64,000 nucleotides of DNA, from the NCBI GenBank assembly GCA_029776255.1, contig JAKOTN010000159.1:124001-188000 (forward strand), read 5' to 3'. Positions 1 to 9,335 of the stretch are shown one piece after another; position 1 is the stretch's first letter, and each line of letters opens with the position of its first letter. The DNA comes from Pseudomonadota bacterium. Lineage in GTDB: Bacteria; Pseudomonadota; Gammaproteobacteria; Burkholderiales; Rhodocyclaceae. The position numbers and the translations under genes were made by a program. Under the pieces are notes generated by a model that saw only the letters and a list, made by a program, of their open reading frames with translations, was not told the DNA's origin and searched no databases.

Positions 1-165
1 CAGCGCGCGCACCAGTGCCGTTTTCCCCGCGCCCAGATCCCCGTCGAGCCAGACAACCGTTCCGGCCCGCAGCACGGGCGCCAGACGCTCGCCGAATCGG
101 TCGGTCGCCGACGCGTCCGGCAGATGCACGGTCAGCGTCGACTGGTTATCATCCGGAGCATGCAC
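1..165 (-). CDS. tsaE: TsaE, tRNA threonylcarbamoyladenosine biosynthesis ATPase (3' end outside the window)
   Basis: The 55 codons in the window carry the Walker A motif GDLGAGKTALVRAL of the TsaE family, the P-loop ATPase that works with TsaB and TsaD to make t6A at position 37 of ANN-decoding tRNAs. The family is about 150-160 residues, so roughly one third is visible; the gene runs off the left edge. The only fitting start is a GTG at 165-163, preceding the sequence HAPDDNQSTLT. It overlaps the likely first codons of the divergent queG by about 6 bases, so the two genes must share a very compact promoter region or be transcribed from inside each other. Identification rests on the P-loop and the tsaE-queG adjacency common in betaproteobacteria. 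Confidence 0.82.
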   Translation of the reverse strand, partial: MHAPDDNQSTLTVHLPDASATDRFGERLAPVLRAGTVVWLDGDLGAGKTALVRAL

Positions 166-1272
166 GAAGGGAACTCTCGAAAAGACACCGCAACGGTGCC
201 GGAAAACCACGCCGCTTACGTCGAAACGGTGCGAAGGATCAAGGACTGGGGGCTGGAACTGGGCTTCGCCTCGGTCGGCGTCGCCAGGGCCGATGTCGAC
301 GCGGCCGCCCCGCGATTGTCGCGATGGCTGGCGCAGGGACGGCACGGCGAGATGGATTATATGGCCAAACACGCCGCCCTGCGCGCGGCCCCGGAGAAGC
401 TGTGGCCCGGCGTCAGGTCGGTGATTTCCGCGCGCCTGCCGTATTGGCCGGTGGCCGCCGATGCCGAACAGGTGCTCGCCGATCGCCGGTTGGCGTATGT
501 GTCGCGCTACGCGCTCGGTCGGGATTATCACCGGACCGTGCGGCAGCGGCTCCAGAAACTCGCCGAGCGTTTGCGACACCACGTCGCCGCATGGTGTCTC
601 GCCGAGCCGTTCGCCTGGCGGGTATTCTCCGATTCGGCGCCGGTGCTGGAAACGGAATTCGCCACGCAGGCAGGTATCGCCTGGCGCGGCAAGCACACCT
701 TGTCCCTGACCCGACAAGGCTCCTGGCATTTTCTCGGCGAAATTTACTGCAACCTGCCATTGCCCGCCGACATCCCGGGCGACGAACACTGCGGCGATTG
801 CCGACGCTGTCTCGATGTCTGTCCAACACGGGCCATTGTCGCGCCGTATCAGCTCGACGCCCGCTTGTGCATTTCCTATTTGACCATCGAGTTGCCGGGC
901 GCGATCCCGGAAGCGTTGCGCCCCCTGATCGGCAACCGGATCCATGGCTGCGACGACTGCCAGCTTTGTTGCCCGTGGAACCGTTTTGCCAGCATCGGCG
1001 ACCCGGATTTCGCCGTTCGTCACGGTCTCGACGCCACGCCGCTGACCGCCCTTTTCGCCTGGCGCCAGGACGAATTCGAAAGCCGTCTGGCGGGCAGCCC
1101 GATCCGTCGTATCGGTCATGCGCGCTGGCTGCGCAATATCGCCGTCGCGCTCGGCAACGCCGACCGTTCGCCGGCGGTGGTGACGGCCTTGCAGGCTCGT
1201 CGAGACGACCCGTCGCCCCTGGTTCGGGAGCATGTCGCCTGGGCCATCGCGCGGCAGCACGCGCGAATCTGA
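160..1272 (+). CDS. queG: Epoxyqueuosine reductase QueG
   Basis: QueG catalyses the last step of queuosine synthesis, reduction of epoxyqueuosine to queuosine in GUN-anticodon tRNAs, using a cobalamin cofactor and two [4Fe-4S] clusters. The protein is 370 residues from the ATG at 160. It shows the N-terminal family sequence WGLELGFASVGVA, the VFSDSAPVLE segment with the candidate catalytic Asp158, a ferredoxin-type cluster motif CGDCRRCLDVCP near residue 211, and a second one CDDCQLCCPW near 274. A HEAT-like C-terminal tail follows, as in the family. The start is uncertain: an ATG at 124 and a GTG at 196 are in frame; the GTG would give an N-terminus nearest in length to the E. coli protein. 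It is divergent from tsaE. Confidence 0.93.
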   Translation: MHEGNSRKDTATVPENHAAYVETVRRIKDWGLELGFASVGVARADVDAAAPRLSRWLAQGRHGEMDYMAKHAALRAAPEKLWPGVRSVISARLPYWPVAADAEQVLADRRLAYVSRYALGRDYHRTVRQRLQKLAERLRHHVAAWCLAEPFAWRVFSDSAPVLETEFATQAGIAWRGKHTLSLTRQGSWHFLGEIYCNLPLPADIPGDEHCGDCRRCLDVCPTRAIVAPYQLDARLCISYLTIELPGAIPEALRPLIGNRIHGCDDCQLCCPWNRFASIGDPDFAVRHGLDATPLTALFAWRQDEFESRLAGSPIRRIGHARWLRNIAVALGNADRSPAVVTALQARRDDPSPLVREHVAWAIARQHARI

Positions 1273-1450
1273 CGCGTGTCGCCGCCGGGCCGTAAAAGAC
1301 CGGAAAAACAGGGAAGGACGCTGAATTATTGTTACTATTCAGCGCTGGCCGCGTTTTTTGGCGCGCGACGACGGCCCGTTGGTCGACCCGCGTCGCGCCG
1401 CCCGCCATCCTGGCGACGACCGTTCCACCGATTTGCGGCGAGGCCCGAAA

Positions 1451-2296
1451 ATGACTGTCAATCCCCTCCTTCACGCGCTGACATTGGCGCTCCTGGCCGG
1501 TGCCGCCCGCGCGTTGCCGGCCGCCGAACCGCCGCCGCTGTTGCTGGCCACGGTCGAGCACGGGCAGGCCGATGTCGCGCTGTACCTCGTCAGCGAAAAA
1601 CTCGACGGGGTGCGTGCCTTCTGGGATGGCCGGGCGCTGCGCACTCGCGCCGGCCACCCGATTCAGGCGCCATCGTGGTTTGTCGAACGCTTGCCGGCGC
1701 AGCCGCTCGACGGCGAGTTATGGCTTGGACGCGGGCGTTTCGAGGAACTGGTCGGCATCGTGCGCCGGCAGACGGCGGACGACGCCCAGTGGCGAAAGGT
1801 ACGCTACATGGTCTTTGAACTGCCGGGCGGCGACGGCACCTTCCGCGAGCGAGCGCAGCGGTTGCGCGAGTTGACCGGCCGGCTGGCGCTGCCCTGGTTG
1901 CAGGCGGTCGAGCAATTCACCTTCACCAATCGGCCGTCCCTGGAGGAAAAACTCGCGCAGGTGCTGCGCGCCGGCGGCGAGGGCTTGATGCTGCACCGCG
2001 CCGACGCCGGGTATGTCGGTGGCCGGAGCGACGTCCTGCTGAAAATGAAACCCTGGCGGGACGCCGAGGCAACGGTGATCGGCCACCAGCCGGGACGTGG
2101 GAAGTACGAGGGCCAGATGGGCGCGTTGCGCGTGCGCACGGCCGATGGCGTCGAATTCATGCTCGGCAGCGGTTTCAGCGACGCCGACCGTCGCCAGCCG
2201 CCGCCGGTCGGCAGTGTGATCACGTTCCGCTATCGCGAATCGACCGCACGCGGATTGCCGCGCTTCGCCAGTTATTACCGGCCCCGCGATCTCTAG
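1451..2296 (+). CDS. ligE: Secreted minimal ATP-dependent DNA ligase (LigE type)
   Basis: The 281-residue protein starts with a hydrophobic signal-like stretch ([19 protein letters not shown]), followed by an ATP-dependent ligase core. Motif I is KLDGVRAFW with the adenylated lysine at residue 50; the DGELW and EGLMLHRAD segments match motifs III and IV, and LLKMKPW matches motif V. An OB-fold C-terminal part follows. This is the domain make-up of the two-domain LigE ligases of proteobacteria, which are proposed to seal DNA in the periplasm, for example during natural transformation. A longer open frame reaches back to 1358, but the ATG at 1451 places the signal sequence at the N-terminus. 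Neighbours (queG, rpsO) are unrelated, so it is probably monocistronic. Confidence 0.88.
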   Translation: MTVNPLLHALTLALLAGAARALPAAEPPPLLLATVEHGQADVALYLVSEKLDGVRAFWDGRALRTRAGHPIQAPSWFVERLPAQPLDGELWLGRGRFEELVGIVRRQTADDAQWRKVRYMVFELPGGDGTFRERAQRLRELTGRLALPWLQAVEQFTFTNRPSLEEKLAQVLRAGGEGLMLHRADAGYVGGRSDVLLKMKPWRDAEATVIGHQPGRGKYEGQMGALRVRTADGVEFMLGSGFSDADRRQPPPVGSVITFRYRESTARGLPRFASYYRPRDL

Positions 2297-2374
2297 ACGC
2301 CTTCTCGTCCGAGATCGCCCACGTGGACGATTGGCCGCGCGATCGCTTGCGAGGCGCTTCTCCGGCGTATTCGC

Positions 2375-2403
2375 TTGCCGCCCGGGTGGTCAGCGGTTAG
2401 AAT
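2375..2403 (+). promoter_or_regulatory. Predicted sigma-70 promoter of rpsO
   Basis: TTGCCG (2375-2380) and TAGAAT (2398-2403) are separated by exactly 17 bases and match the -35 and -10 consensus at 4/6 and 5/6 positions. They lie about 100 bases before rpsO. The leader contains a small hairpin (TCGCTT at 2411-2416 with AAGCGA at 2421-2426), which may matter for feedback by S15, known in E. coli, but that is inference. Confidence 0.6.
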
Positions 2404-2501
2404 CCCGCCCTCGCTTCGCCAAGCGAATCACGATTTTTTTCCTGTCTGGCGTTGGCTCTATCAAACTGGGGCGGCGCCGTTTTTATGAAAGAGAGTTTGA
2501 C

Positions 2502-2771
2502 ATGGCGATCAATGTCGCGCAAAAAGCGCAGATCATGACCGATTATCAGCGCGCCGCCGGCGATACCGGCTCCTCCGAAGTGCAGGTGGCCCTGCTGACC
2601 GCCCGCATCAACGACCTTACCGGTCACTTCCGCGAACACAAGAAAGACAATCACTCTCGCCGCGGCCTGCTGCGCATGGTCAGCCGCCGCCGCAAGCTGC
2701 TGGACTATCTGAAGCGCACCAACGTCGATTCTTATCGCACCCTGATTCAGCGTCTCGGCCTGCGTAAATAA
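2502..2771 (+). CDS. rpsO: 30S ribosomal protein S15
   Basis: The 89-residue protein is full length for S15 and shows the conserved stretches [25 protein letters not shown] and [10 protein letters not shown], which contact the three-way junction of 16S rRNA helices 20-22 in the small-subunit platform. The ATG at 2502 follows a purine-rich AAAGAGAG stretch. An in-frame extension upstream lacks family similarity. As in many proteobacteria, rpsO is directly followed by pnp on the same strand. Confidence 0.98.
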   Translation: MAINVAQKAQIMTDYQRAAGDTGSSEVQVALLTARINDLTGHFREHKKDNHSRRGLLRMVSRRRKLLDYLKRTNVDSYRTLIQRLGLRK

Positions 2772-2824
2772 GCCCGCGCGCCGATCCGCTTCGCGGTCGG
2801 ATGCGGTCGAACCGAAAAGCCGTC

Positions 2825-2854
2825 AGCGGCCAGCCCCTTCCGGGCTGTGCCGCT
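2825..2854 (+). promoter_or_regulatory. Stem-loop between rpsO and pnp
   Basis: AGCGG-CCAGCCC pairs with GGGCTG-TG-CCGCT across a short CTTCC loop and is followed only by GTTTTC. The T run is weak, so this is either a partial terminator for rpsO or an RNA-processing site. In E. coli the rpsO-pnp spacer holds an RNase III site that controls pnp; an equivalent role here is inference from position. Confidence 0.4.
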
Positions 2855-2951
2855 GTTTTCGCTGTTGCGGCTTTCATGCAACTGGCGCGTTTTCCGAATG
2901 CCCTGCCGGCGTCGTGGGCAGGCGCGCGCCTGACTATTGAGAAAGGGAACA

Positions 2952-5066
2952 ATGTTTAATATCGTCAAGAAAACCTTCGCCTACGGTGCCCATCAGGTCA
3001 CTTTGGAAACCGGTGAAATCGCCAGACAAGCCGGTGGCGCCGTGATGGTCGCGGTGGACGACACGGTGGTGCTGGTTTCGGTGGTCGGCAACAAAACGGC
3101 AAAACCCGGCCAGGACTTCTTTCCGCTGACCGTCGATTACATCGAAAAAACATACGCCGCCGGCCGAATTCCCGGCGGCTTTTTCAAGCGCGAAGGCCGT
3201 CCGTCGGAGAAGGAAACGCTGACCTCGCGGCTGATCGACCGTCCTCTGCGCCCCTTGTTTCCCGAAGGTTTCTACCACGAAGTCCAGATCGTGGCGATGG
3301 TGATGTCGCTCAACCCGGAAATCGATCCCGATATTCCGGCGATGATCGGCGCCTCGGCGGCTTTGGCGATTTCCGGCATCCCCTTCGACGGCCCGATCGG
3401 CGCCGCCCGCGTCGGCTACGTCGATGGTCAATATGTTCTCAATCCCACCGCCACGCAGCTTGCCGCCAGCGACCTCGATCTCGTCGTCGCCGGCACGGCC
3501 GCGGCGGTGCTGATGGTCGAATCGGAAGCCAAGCAGCTTTCCGAAGACGTGATGCTCGGCGCCGTGGTCTTCGGGCATCAGCAGATGCAGGCGGTCATCG
3601 ACGCCATCAACGAACTCGTCGAGCAAGCGGGCAAGCCCGAGTGGGACTGGGCGCCGGCCGCCAAGAACGAAGCCGTGCACGGCAAACTCAACCAGATGGT
3701 CGAAGGCGAACTGGCCGAGGCGTATCGGATTACCAGCATGCAGCAACGCACCCAGCGCGTGAAGGACATCACCGCCCACGCCGTCGAGGTGCTGACCGCC
3801 GGCGACGACGCACCCGACGCCAACACCATCCGCAACATGGTGTCGGACGCCGAGGCGCGCATCGTGCGCGGGCGCATTCTCGCCGGCGAACCGCGCATCG
3901 ACGGGCGCGACACACGCACCGTCCGGCCGATCGTCATCCGTTCCGGCGTCCTGCCGCGCGCGCATGGCTCCTCGCTATTCACCCGTGGCGAAACCCAGGC
4001 CATCGTCGTGGCCACGCTGGGCACCGGTCGCGACGAGCAGATCATCGACTCGCTGGCCGGCGAATATCGCGAACGCTTCATGCTGCACTACAACTTCCCG
4101 CCCTACGCCACCGGCGAATGCGGCCGCGTGGGAACGCCGAAGCGCCGCGAAATCGGACACGGCCGTCTGGCCAAGCGCGCCCTGGTCGGCGTGCTGCCGT
4201 CGCCGGAAGATTTCTCGTACACCATGCGCGTTGTCTCGGAGATCACCGAATCGAACGGTTCGAGTTCGATGGCCAGCGTCTGCGGGGCTTCGCTGGCGCT
4301 GATGGACGCCGGTGTGCCGCTCAAGGCCCACGTGGCGGGTATTGCCATGGGTCTGATCAAGGAAGGCAACCGTTTCGCGGTGCTGACCGACATTCTCGGC
4401 GACGAGGATCACCTCGGCGACATGGACTTCAAGGTCGCCGGTACGGCCACTGGCGTCACCGCCTTGCAAATGGACATCAAGATTCAGGGCATCACCAAGG
4501 AAATCATGCAGGTCGCCCTGGCGCAAGCCGGCGAGGCACGTCTGCACATCCTGGAACAGATGCGGAATTCGATGGCCGGGCACCGCGAGGAAGTGTCGAC
4601 CTACGCCCCGCGTCTGTACACCATGAAGATCAATCCCGAGAAAATCCGCGATGTGATCGGCAAGGGCGGCGCGGTGATTCGCGCCATCACCGAGGAAACC
4701 GGCACCACGATCGACATCAAGGACGACGGAACGATCACCATCGCGTCGGTCAGCGGTGACGCCGCCGATGCCGCCAAGGCGCGCATCGACGCCATTACCG
4801 CCGATGTGGAAGTCGGCAAGATCTACGACGGCACGGTGCTCAAGTTGCTCGACTTCGGCGCCATCGTCAGCATCCTGCCGGGTCGCGACGGTCTGCTGCA
4901 CATTTCGCAAATCGCCAACGAGCGCGTCAACGCCGTTGCCGATTACCTCAAGGAAGGCCAGAAAGTACGCGTCAAGGTGCTGGAAGCCGATGAAAAAGGC
5001 CGCGTCCGCCTGTCGATGAAAGCCATCAGCGCGGAGGAAGGTGGCGCGCAACCCGCACCGGCGTAG
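2952..5066 (+). CDS. pnp: Polyribonucleotide nucleotidyltransferase (PNPase)
   Basis: PNPase is the phosphorolytic 3'-5' exoribonuclease of mRNA turnover and the degradosome. The 704-residue protein has the usual order: first RNase PH-like domain, all-alpha linker, second RNase PH domain ([15 protein letters not shown] and the catalytic segment [15 protein letters not shown]), a KH domain ([16 protein letters not shown]) and an S1 domain ([13 protein letters not shown]). Length matches the family. The ATG at 2952 follows AAAGGGA. It is cotranscribed with, or separately regulated downstream of, rpsO and ends before a strong terminator. Confidence 0.98.
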   Translation: MFNIVKKTFAYGAHQVTLETGEIARQAGGAVMVAVDDTVVLVSVVGNKTAKPGQDFFPLTVDYIEKTYAAGRIPGGFFKREGRPSEKETLTSRLIDRPLRPLFPEGFYHEVQIVAMVMSLNPEIDPDIPAMIGASAALAISGIPFDGPIGAARVGYVDGQYVLNPTATQLAASDLDLVVAGTAAAVLMVESEAKQLSEDVMLGAVVFGHQQMQAVIDAINELVEQAGKPEWDWAPAAKNEAVHGKLNQMVEGELAEAYRITSMQQRTQRVKDITAHAVEVLTAGDDAPDANTIRNMVSDAEARIVRGRILAGEPRIDGRDTRTVRPIVIRSGVLPRAHGSSLFTRGETQAIVVATLGTGRDEQIIDSLAGEYRERFMLHYNFPPYATGECGRVGTPKRREIGHGRLAKRALVGVLPSPEDFSYTMRVVSEITESNGSSSMASVCGASLALMDAGVPLKAHVAGIAMGLIKEGNRFAVLTDILGDEDHLGDMDFKVAGTATGVTALQMDIKIQGITKEIMQVALAQAGEARLHILEQMRNSMAGHREEVSTYAPRLYTMKINPEKIRDVIGKGGAVIRAITEETGTTIDIKDDGTITIASVSGDAADAAKARIDAITADVEVGKIYDGTVLKLLDFGAIVSILPGRDGLLHISQIANERVNAVADYLKEGQKVRVKVLEADEKGRVRLSMKAISAEEGGAQPAPA

Positions 5067-5184
5067 TAGTCACCCGCGGTAGCCAACGAAGCGGACTGGC
5101 GGACTGGCAAAAAGCACCCGCCTCCGTCTCGACCCCTGCATTGCCGAAACAATCCGATTCGATGGCGGGAGCGCCAACCAGGAA

Positions 5185-5209
5185 GGGAGCCAGCAGGCTC
5201 CCTTTTTTT
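5185..5209 (+). terminator. Rho-independent terminator after pnp
   Basis: A perfect 7-bp stem (GGGAGCC at 5185-5191 with GGCTCCC at 5196-5202) with an AGCA loop is followed by seven T residues (5203-5209). It closes the rpsO-pnp unit and separates it from the convergent formate dehydrogenase operon. Confidence 0.9.
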
Positions 5210-5303
5210 GCCCCCCGTTTCACATGACGGCACATCCCGGACGAGGAGTGGACATGAAGGAATCGACGGCCTTCCGCTCGGCCCGCTGCCGCCGCTCGTT
5301 CAA

Positions 5304-5567
5304 TCACTGTCGTCCCGTGCGTTCGTCAGGCGTCGGGACCACCGCGACCCGGAAATCGTCCAGAAGCGGCAAGGCGTGACGAACGATGGGCATCAACTCG
5401 GCGTCGCCATGTAGAACGAGATGTCGGGCCAGGGCAGCGCGCATGCGCGGTTCCCAATGGCGCGAAATGTGTGTGGCGACATCGTTTACCGCCTGCTCGC
5501 GGTCGGGCATGGCGTCGAAGAAGGCGCCGATCTGGTTGGCCATCTTGATCAGTTTGGCGGTATTCAC
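5304..5567 (-). CDS. fdsD: NAD-dependent formate dehydrogenase, delta subunit
   Basis: This 87-residue protein resembles the small FdsD subunit: MANQIGAFF near the start and SRHWEPRMRAAL in the middle are typical. It is the last gene of the fds operon, 97 bases after fdhD on the same strand. FdsD has no cofactor; in Cupriavidus and Rhodobacter it is needed for assembly or stability of the soluble molybdenum FdsABG enzyme. No gene lies between its stop and the pnp terminator. Confidence 0.9.
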   Translation of the reverse strand: MNTAKLIKMANQIGAFFDAMPDREQAVNDVATHISRHWEPRMRAALARHLVLHGDAELMPIVRHALPLLDDFRVAVVPTPDERTGRQ

Positions 5568-5664
5568 GTAGTTTCATCCCCTATCACCGCTATCGCCCGT
5601 GCCACGCCTCTCACGCGCGCGGACGACGGGTGGAGAAATCATCTTGGCCGTGGCGACACCCGCG

Positions 5665-6513
5665 TTATCGTCCTACGAGGCAGCCGCTTGACGATGGCGA
5701 GGCGCCGTTCACGAGTTCCCGCAGCCGCTCCGGGTGGCTGTAAATCGCGCAGTCGGCATCGCGCAGGAAACCGACCAGCGTCAGGTTGAGACTTTCCGCC
5801 AGACGCACCGCGGCGGCGGTCGGCGCCGAGACGGCGGCGAGAATGCCATATCCCAATGCCGCCGCTTTTTGCACCATCTCGAAACTGGCGCGGCTGGTGA
5901 CGACGAGGGCGCCGTCCGCGACCGCCACGCCGGCTTTGGCGAGAGCGCCCAGCGTCTTGTCCAGGGCGTTGTGGCGACCCACGTCTTCACGCAGATGGCC
6001 GACGAGGCCGTCGCGGGCGACATGGGCGGCGGCGTGCGTCGCGCCCGTCACCCGTTGCAGCGACTGTTGCTCCGACACCCGGCGCATGCCCTCGAACAAG
6101 GCGGTGAGGGGAAACGGGACCCGGTCGACCGTTGGCGACGGCAGCGGCGGTAAATCGCGCGTCACCTGCGCCAGGCTTTCCACGCCGCACAAGCCGCATC
6201 CGGTGCGCCCGGCCATGCCGCGCCGCCGCGCCTTGAAGCGGGCGAACGCCTCGCCGGCAATATCGATGCGTAGCGCGATCCCGCGCGTCGACTCCACGGC
6301 CTCGATGGCGAACACCTCGCCGCGCCGCGCCACGATGCCTTCGCTCAGGCTGAAACCGAGCGCGAAATCCTCGAGGTCGGCGGGCGTCGCGAGCATCACG
6401 GCGTGAGCGACGCCATTGTATTCGAGGGCGACCGGCGTCTCTTCGGCCACCGCTTCGAGCCGTGGCGCCTCGCCCGGTCGCCGCACCGCGAGGAGTTGCA
6501 GCGGCGGTTTCAT
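5665..6513 (-). CDS. fdhD: Formate dehydrogenase sulfurtransferase FdhD (FdsC)
   Basis: FdhD/FdsC binds the bis-MGD cofactor and transfers sulfur needed for formate dehydrogenase activity. The 282-residue protein has LEDFALGFSLSEGI near residue 50 and the conserved cysteine loop GRTGCGLCGVESL, whose two cysteines correspond to the sulfur-carrying loop. The ATG at 6513 overlaps the fdsA stop codon by four bases (ATGA), so translation is probably coupled. Its position between fdsA and fdsD is the usual fdsGBACD order. Confidence 0.95.
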   Translation of the reverse strand: MKPPLQLLAVRRPGEAPRLEAVAEETPVALEYNGVAHAVMLATPADLEDFALGFSLSEGIVARRGEVFAIEAVESTRGIALRIDIAGEAFARFKARRRGMAGRTGCGLCGVESLAQVTRDLPPLPSPTVDRVPFPLTALFEGMRRVSEQQSLQRVTGATHAAAHVARDGLVGHLREDVGRHNALDKTLGALAKAGVAVADGALVVTSRASFEMVQKAAALGYGILAAVSAPTAAAVRLAESLNLTLVGFLRDADCAIYSHPERLRELVNGASPSSSGCLVGR

Positions 6514-9335
6514 GAGGCGTCGGGCGCTGCGACCCGCCGCGTGGCGCCCCCCCGCGCATCGCGCGCCCGTTCCGGCGGCTGGGCGATGCGCGCCACCTGC
6601 ACCGCGGTGACCTTGTACTCGGGGCAGTTGGTCGCCCAGTCCGAGTTGTCGGTGGTCAGCAGGTTGGCGCCGGACTCGGGAAAGTGGAAGGTGGTATAGA
6701 CCACACCCGGCTGAACGCGCTCGGTAACGGCGACGCGCAACGCCGTGTCGCCCGCCCGCGACTGGATGCCGACCCAGTCGCCGGCGGCGATGCCGCGCTC
6801 GGCGGCGTCGTGGGGGTGGATTTCCAGCACGTCCTCGCCGTGGAAGCGCACGTTCTCGGTACGCCGTGTCTGCACGCCGACGTTGTATTGCGACAGCACG
6901 CGGCCGGTGGTCAACAGCAGCGGAAACCGGCGCGTCACCTTCTCGTCGGTCGGCACGTACTGCGTGATCAGGAAGCGGCCCTTGCCGTGCGCGAAGCGTG
7001 TCGCATGCATGGTCGGCGTGCCTTCCGGCGCCTCGTCGTCGCAGGGCCATTGCAGGCTTCCGAGACGTTCGAGCTTGTCGTAGCTGACGCCGGCGAAGGT
7101 TGGCGTCAGGGCCGCGATTTCGTCCATGATCCGCGCCGGATGATCGTAATGCATCGGGTAGCCGAGCGCGTTGGACAGCGCCATGGTCGTCTCCCAGTCG
7201 GCCTTGCCGGCCAGCGGCGGCATCACCCGGCGCACGCGCGAAATGCGTCGCTCGGCGTTGGTGAAAGTGCCGTCCTTTTCGAGGAAGGAGGCGCCGGGCA
7301 GGAAGACGTGGGCGTATTTCGCCGTTTCGTTGAGGAAGAGATCCTGCACCACCACACACTCCATCGCCGCCAGCGCGGCCCGCACATGCCGCGTGTCGGG
7401 ATCGGACTGCGCCGGGTCTTCCCCTTGGCAATAGAGGCCGAGGAAAGTCGCGTCGAGCGCGGCGTCGAACATGTTCGGAATACGCAGCCCCGGCTCGGCG
7501 GACAGGGGCTTTCCCCAGGCACGCTCGAACGATTCGCGCGTCGGCGCATCGGAAACGTGGCGGTAACCAGGAAAGATGTCGGGAAAACTGCCCATGTCGC
7601 AGGAGCCTTGGACATTGTTCTGACCGCGCAGCGGATTGACGCCGACACCCTCGCGACCGATGTTGCCGGTGGCCATGGCCAGGTTGGCGATGGCGATCAC
7701 CGCCGTCGACCCTTGCGCATGCTCGGTCACGCCGAGACCGTAATAGATCGCGGCGTTGCCGCCGGTGGCGTAGAGCCGCGCCACGGCGCGCAGGTCGGCG
7801 GCGGCGACGCCGCTCTCGGCCGCCAGCGCCTCCGGCGAATTGCTCGGACGGCTGACGAATTCGCGCCACTCGGCAAACGATCGCGCTTCGCAGCGCGCGG
7901 CGATGAAAGCCTCGTCGAGCAGACCTTCGGTGGCGATGACATGCGCCAGGGCCGTCAGCACGGCGACGTTGGTGCCGGGGCGCAGCTTCAGATGATAGGC
8001 GGCCCTGGCGTGCGGCGCATTGACGATGTCGGTCTCGCGCGGATCGATCACCACCAGCTTCGCGCCGGCGCGCACGCGGCGCTTGAGGCGGGAAGCCACC
8101 ACCGGGTGCCCCGCGCCGGGATCGGCGCCGATGACGACGATGACATCGCTTTTATCCATCGACTTGAAAGTCTGCGTTCCCGCCGACGTGCCGAGCGTCT
8201 TGCCCAGGCCATAACCGGTGGGCGAATGGCAGACACGGGCGCAAGTGTCGACGTTGTTGTTGCCGAAAGCCGCCCGCACCAGCTTCTGCACCAGATAGTC
8301 CTCCTCGTTGGTGCAGCGGCTTGAAACCAGCGCGCCGATGGCATTCTTTCCATGGGTGTTTTGAATGCGGCGGAACTCGGCGGCGGTGTGAGCCAGCGCC
8401 TCCTCCCAGGAAACTTCGCGCCAGGCGTCCCGGATGGTGGCGCGGATCATCGGTTTGGTGACCCGATCCGGGTGCGTCGCGTAACCCCAGGCAAAGCGCC
8501 CCTTGACGCAAGCATGGCCCTCGTTGGCGCGTCCTTCTCTCCACGGCACCATGCGCACGACCCGCGTGCCTTTCATTTCGGCGCGGAAGCCGCAGCCGAC
8601 ACCGCAATAGGCGCAGGTGGTGACAATGCCGCGCTCGGCCTGCCCTTGCGCGACGACCGTCTTCTCCATCAGCGTCGCCGTCGGGCAGGCGTTGACGCAG
8701 GCCCCGCAGGAGACGCAGTCGGAGGCCATGAACGACTCCCCCTGCCCCGCCGTGACGCGTGAATCGAAGCCGCGGCCGGCGATGGCGATGGCGAAGCTGC
8801 CCTGCTGTTCCTCGCAGGCACGCACGCAGCGGTTGCAGACGATGCACTTGGCCGGGTCGTAGCTGAAGTACGGGTTGGAGGCGTCCGGCGTCGCCGTCAG
8901 GTGGTTGGCGCCGGCGAATCCGTAGCGCACCTCGCGCAGACCGACCACGCCGGCCATGGTCTGCAACTCGCATTGGCCGTTGGCGGCACAGGTCAGGCAA
9001 TCGAGTGGATGATCGGAAATGTAAAGTTCCATCACGTTGCGGCGCAGTTCGGCGAGCTTCGGCGTCTGCGTGCGCACGCGCATCCCCTCTTCCGCCGGCG
9101 TGGTGCAGGACGCCGGGTAGCCGCGCCGGCCCTCGATCTCAACCAGACACAGGCGGCAGGAACCGAAGGGCTTGAGCGTCTCCGTGGCGCAGAGCCTGGG
9201 AATCGTCACACCGGCGTCGACGGCGGCACGCATGAGCGAGGTGCCGGCCGGCACGGTGACGGTGAGTCCGTCAATGCTCAGCGTCACGGCGGTATCGGAG
9301 ACAACCGCCGGCGTGCCGTGATCGAGACCGTTCAT
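6510..9335 (-). CDS. fdsA: NAD-dependent formate dehydrogenase, alpha (catalytic) subunit
   Basis: The 941-residue catalytic subunit oxidises formate to CO2 at a molybdenum bis-MGD centre. Visible N- to C-terminal: a [2Fe-2S] ferredoxin domain (CRLCLVEIEG), the His/Cys cluster HPLDCLTCAANGQC, two [4Fe-4S] motifs (CIVCNRCVRAC and CVSCGACVNAC), the CAYCGVGC cluster of the molybdopterin domain, and the active-site CARVCHSPTGYGLG, so the metal ligand is cysteine, not selenocysteine. A MoCo-dinucleotide-binding C-terminal domain follows. The length is close to characterised FdsA proteins (about 960). The ATG at 9335 gives a sensible N-terminus and overlaps the fdsB stop by four bases; upstream in-frame sequence is not conserved. 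Confidence 0.96.
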   Translation of the reverse strand: MNGLDHGTPAVVSDTAVTLSIDGLTVTVPAGTSLMRAAVDAGVTIPRLCATETLKPFGSCRLCLVEIEGRRGYPASCTTPAEEGMRVRTQTPKLAELRRNVMELYISDHPLDCLTCAANGQCELQTMAGVVGLREVRYGFAGANHLTATPDASNPYFSYDPAKCIVCNRCVRACEEQQGSFAIAIAGRGFDSRVTAGQGESFMASDCVSCGACVNACPTATLMEKTVVAQGQAERGIVTTCAYCGVGCGFRAEMKGTRVVRMVPWREGRANEGHACVKGRFAWGYATHPDRVTKPMIRATIRDAWREVSWEEALAHTAAEFRRIQNTHGKNAIGALVSSRCTNEEDYLVQKLVRAAFGNNNVDTCARVCHSPTGYGLGKTLGTSAGTQTFKSMDKSDVIVVIGADPGAGHPVVASRLKRRVRAGAKLVVIDPRETDIVNAPHARAAYHLKLRPGTNVAVLTALAHVIATEGLLDEAFIAARCEARSFAEWREFVSRPSNSPEALAAESGVAAADLRAVARLYATGGNAAIYYGLGVTEHAQGSTAVIAIANLAMATGNIGREGVGVNPLRGQNNVQGSCDMGSFPDIFPGYRHVSDAPTRESFERAWGKPLSAEPGLRIPNMFDAALDATFLGLYCQGEDPAQSDPDTRHVRAALAAMECVVVQDLFLNETAKYAHVFLPGASFLEKDGTFTNAERRISRVRRVMPPLAGKADWETTMALSNALGYPMHYDHPARIMDEIAALTPTFAGVSYDKLERLGSLQWPCDDEAPEGTPTMHATRFAHGKGRFLITQYVPTDEKVTRRFPLLLTTGRVLSQYNVGVQTRRTENVRFHGEDVLEIHPHDAAERGIAAGDWVGIQSRAGDTALRVAVTERVQPGVVYTTFHFPESGANLLTTDNSDWATNCPEYKVTAVQVARIAQPPERARDARGGATRRVAAPDAS

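Noticed and set aside
2934-5051. Two minus-strand open frames of about 350 codons each
   Set aside because: Antisense to pnp, which spans the whole region with correct domain order.
6684-8324. 546-codon plus-strand open frame
   Set aside because: Lies antisense to fdsA, whose cluster and molybdopterin motifs are unambiguous; His/Arg/Gly-rich shadow composition and no ribosome site.
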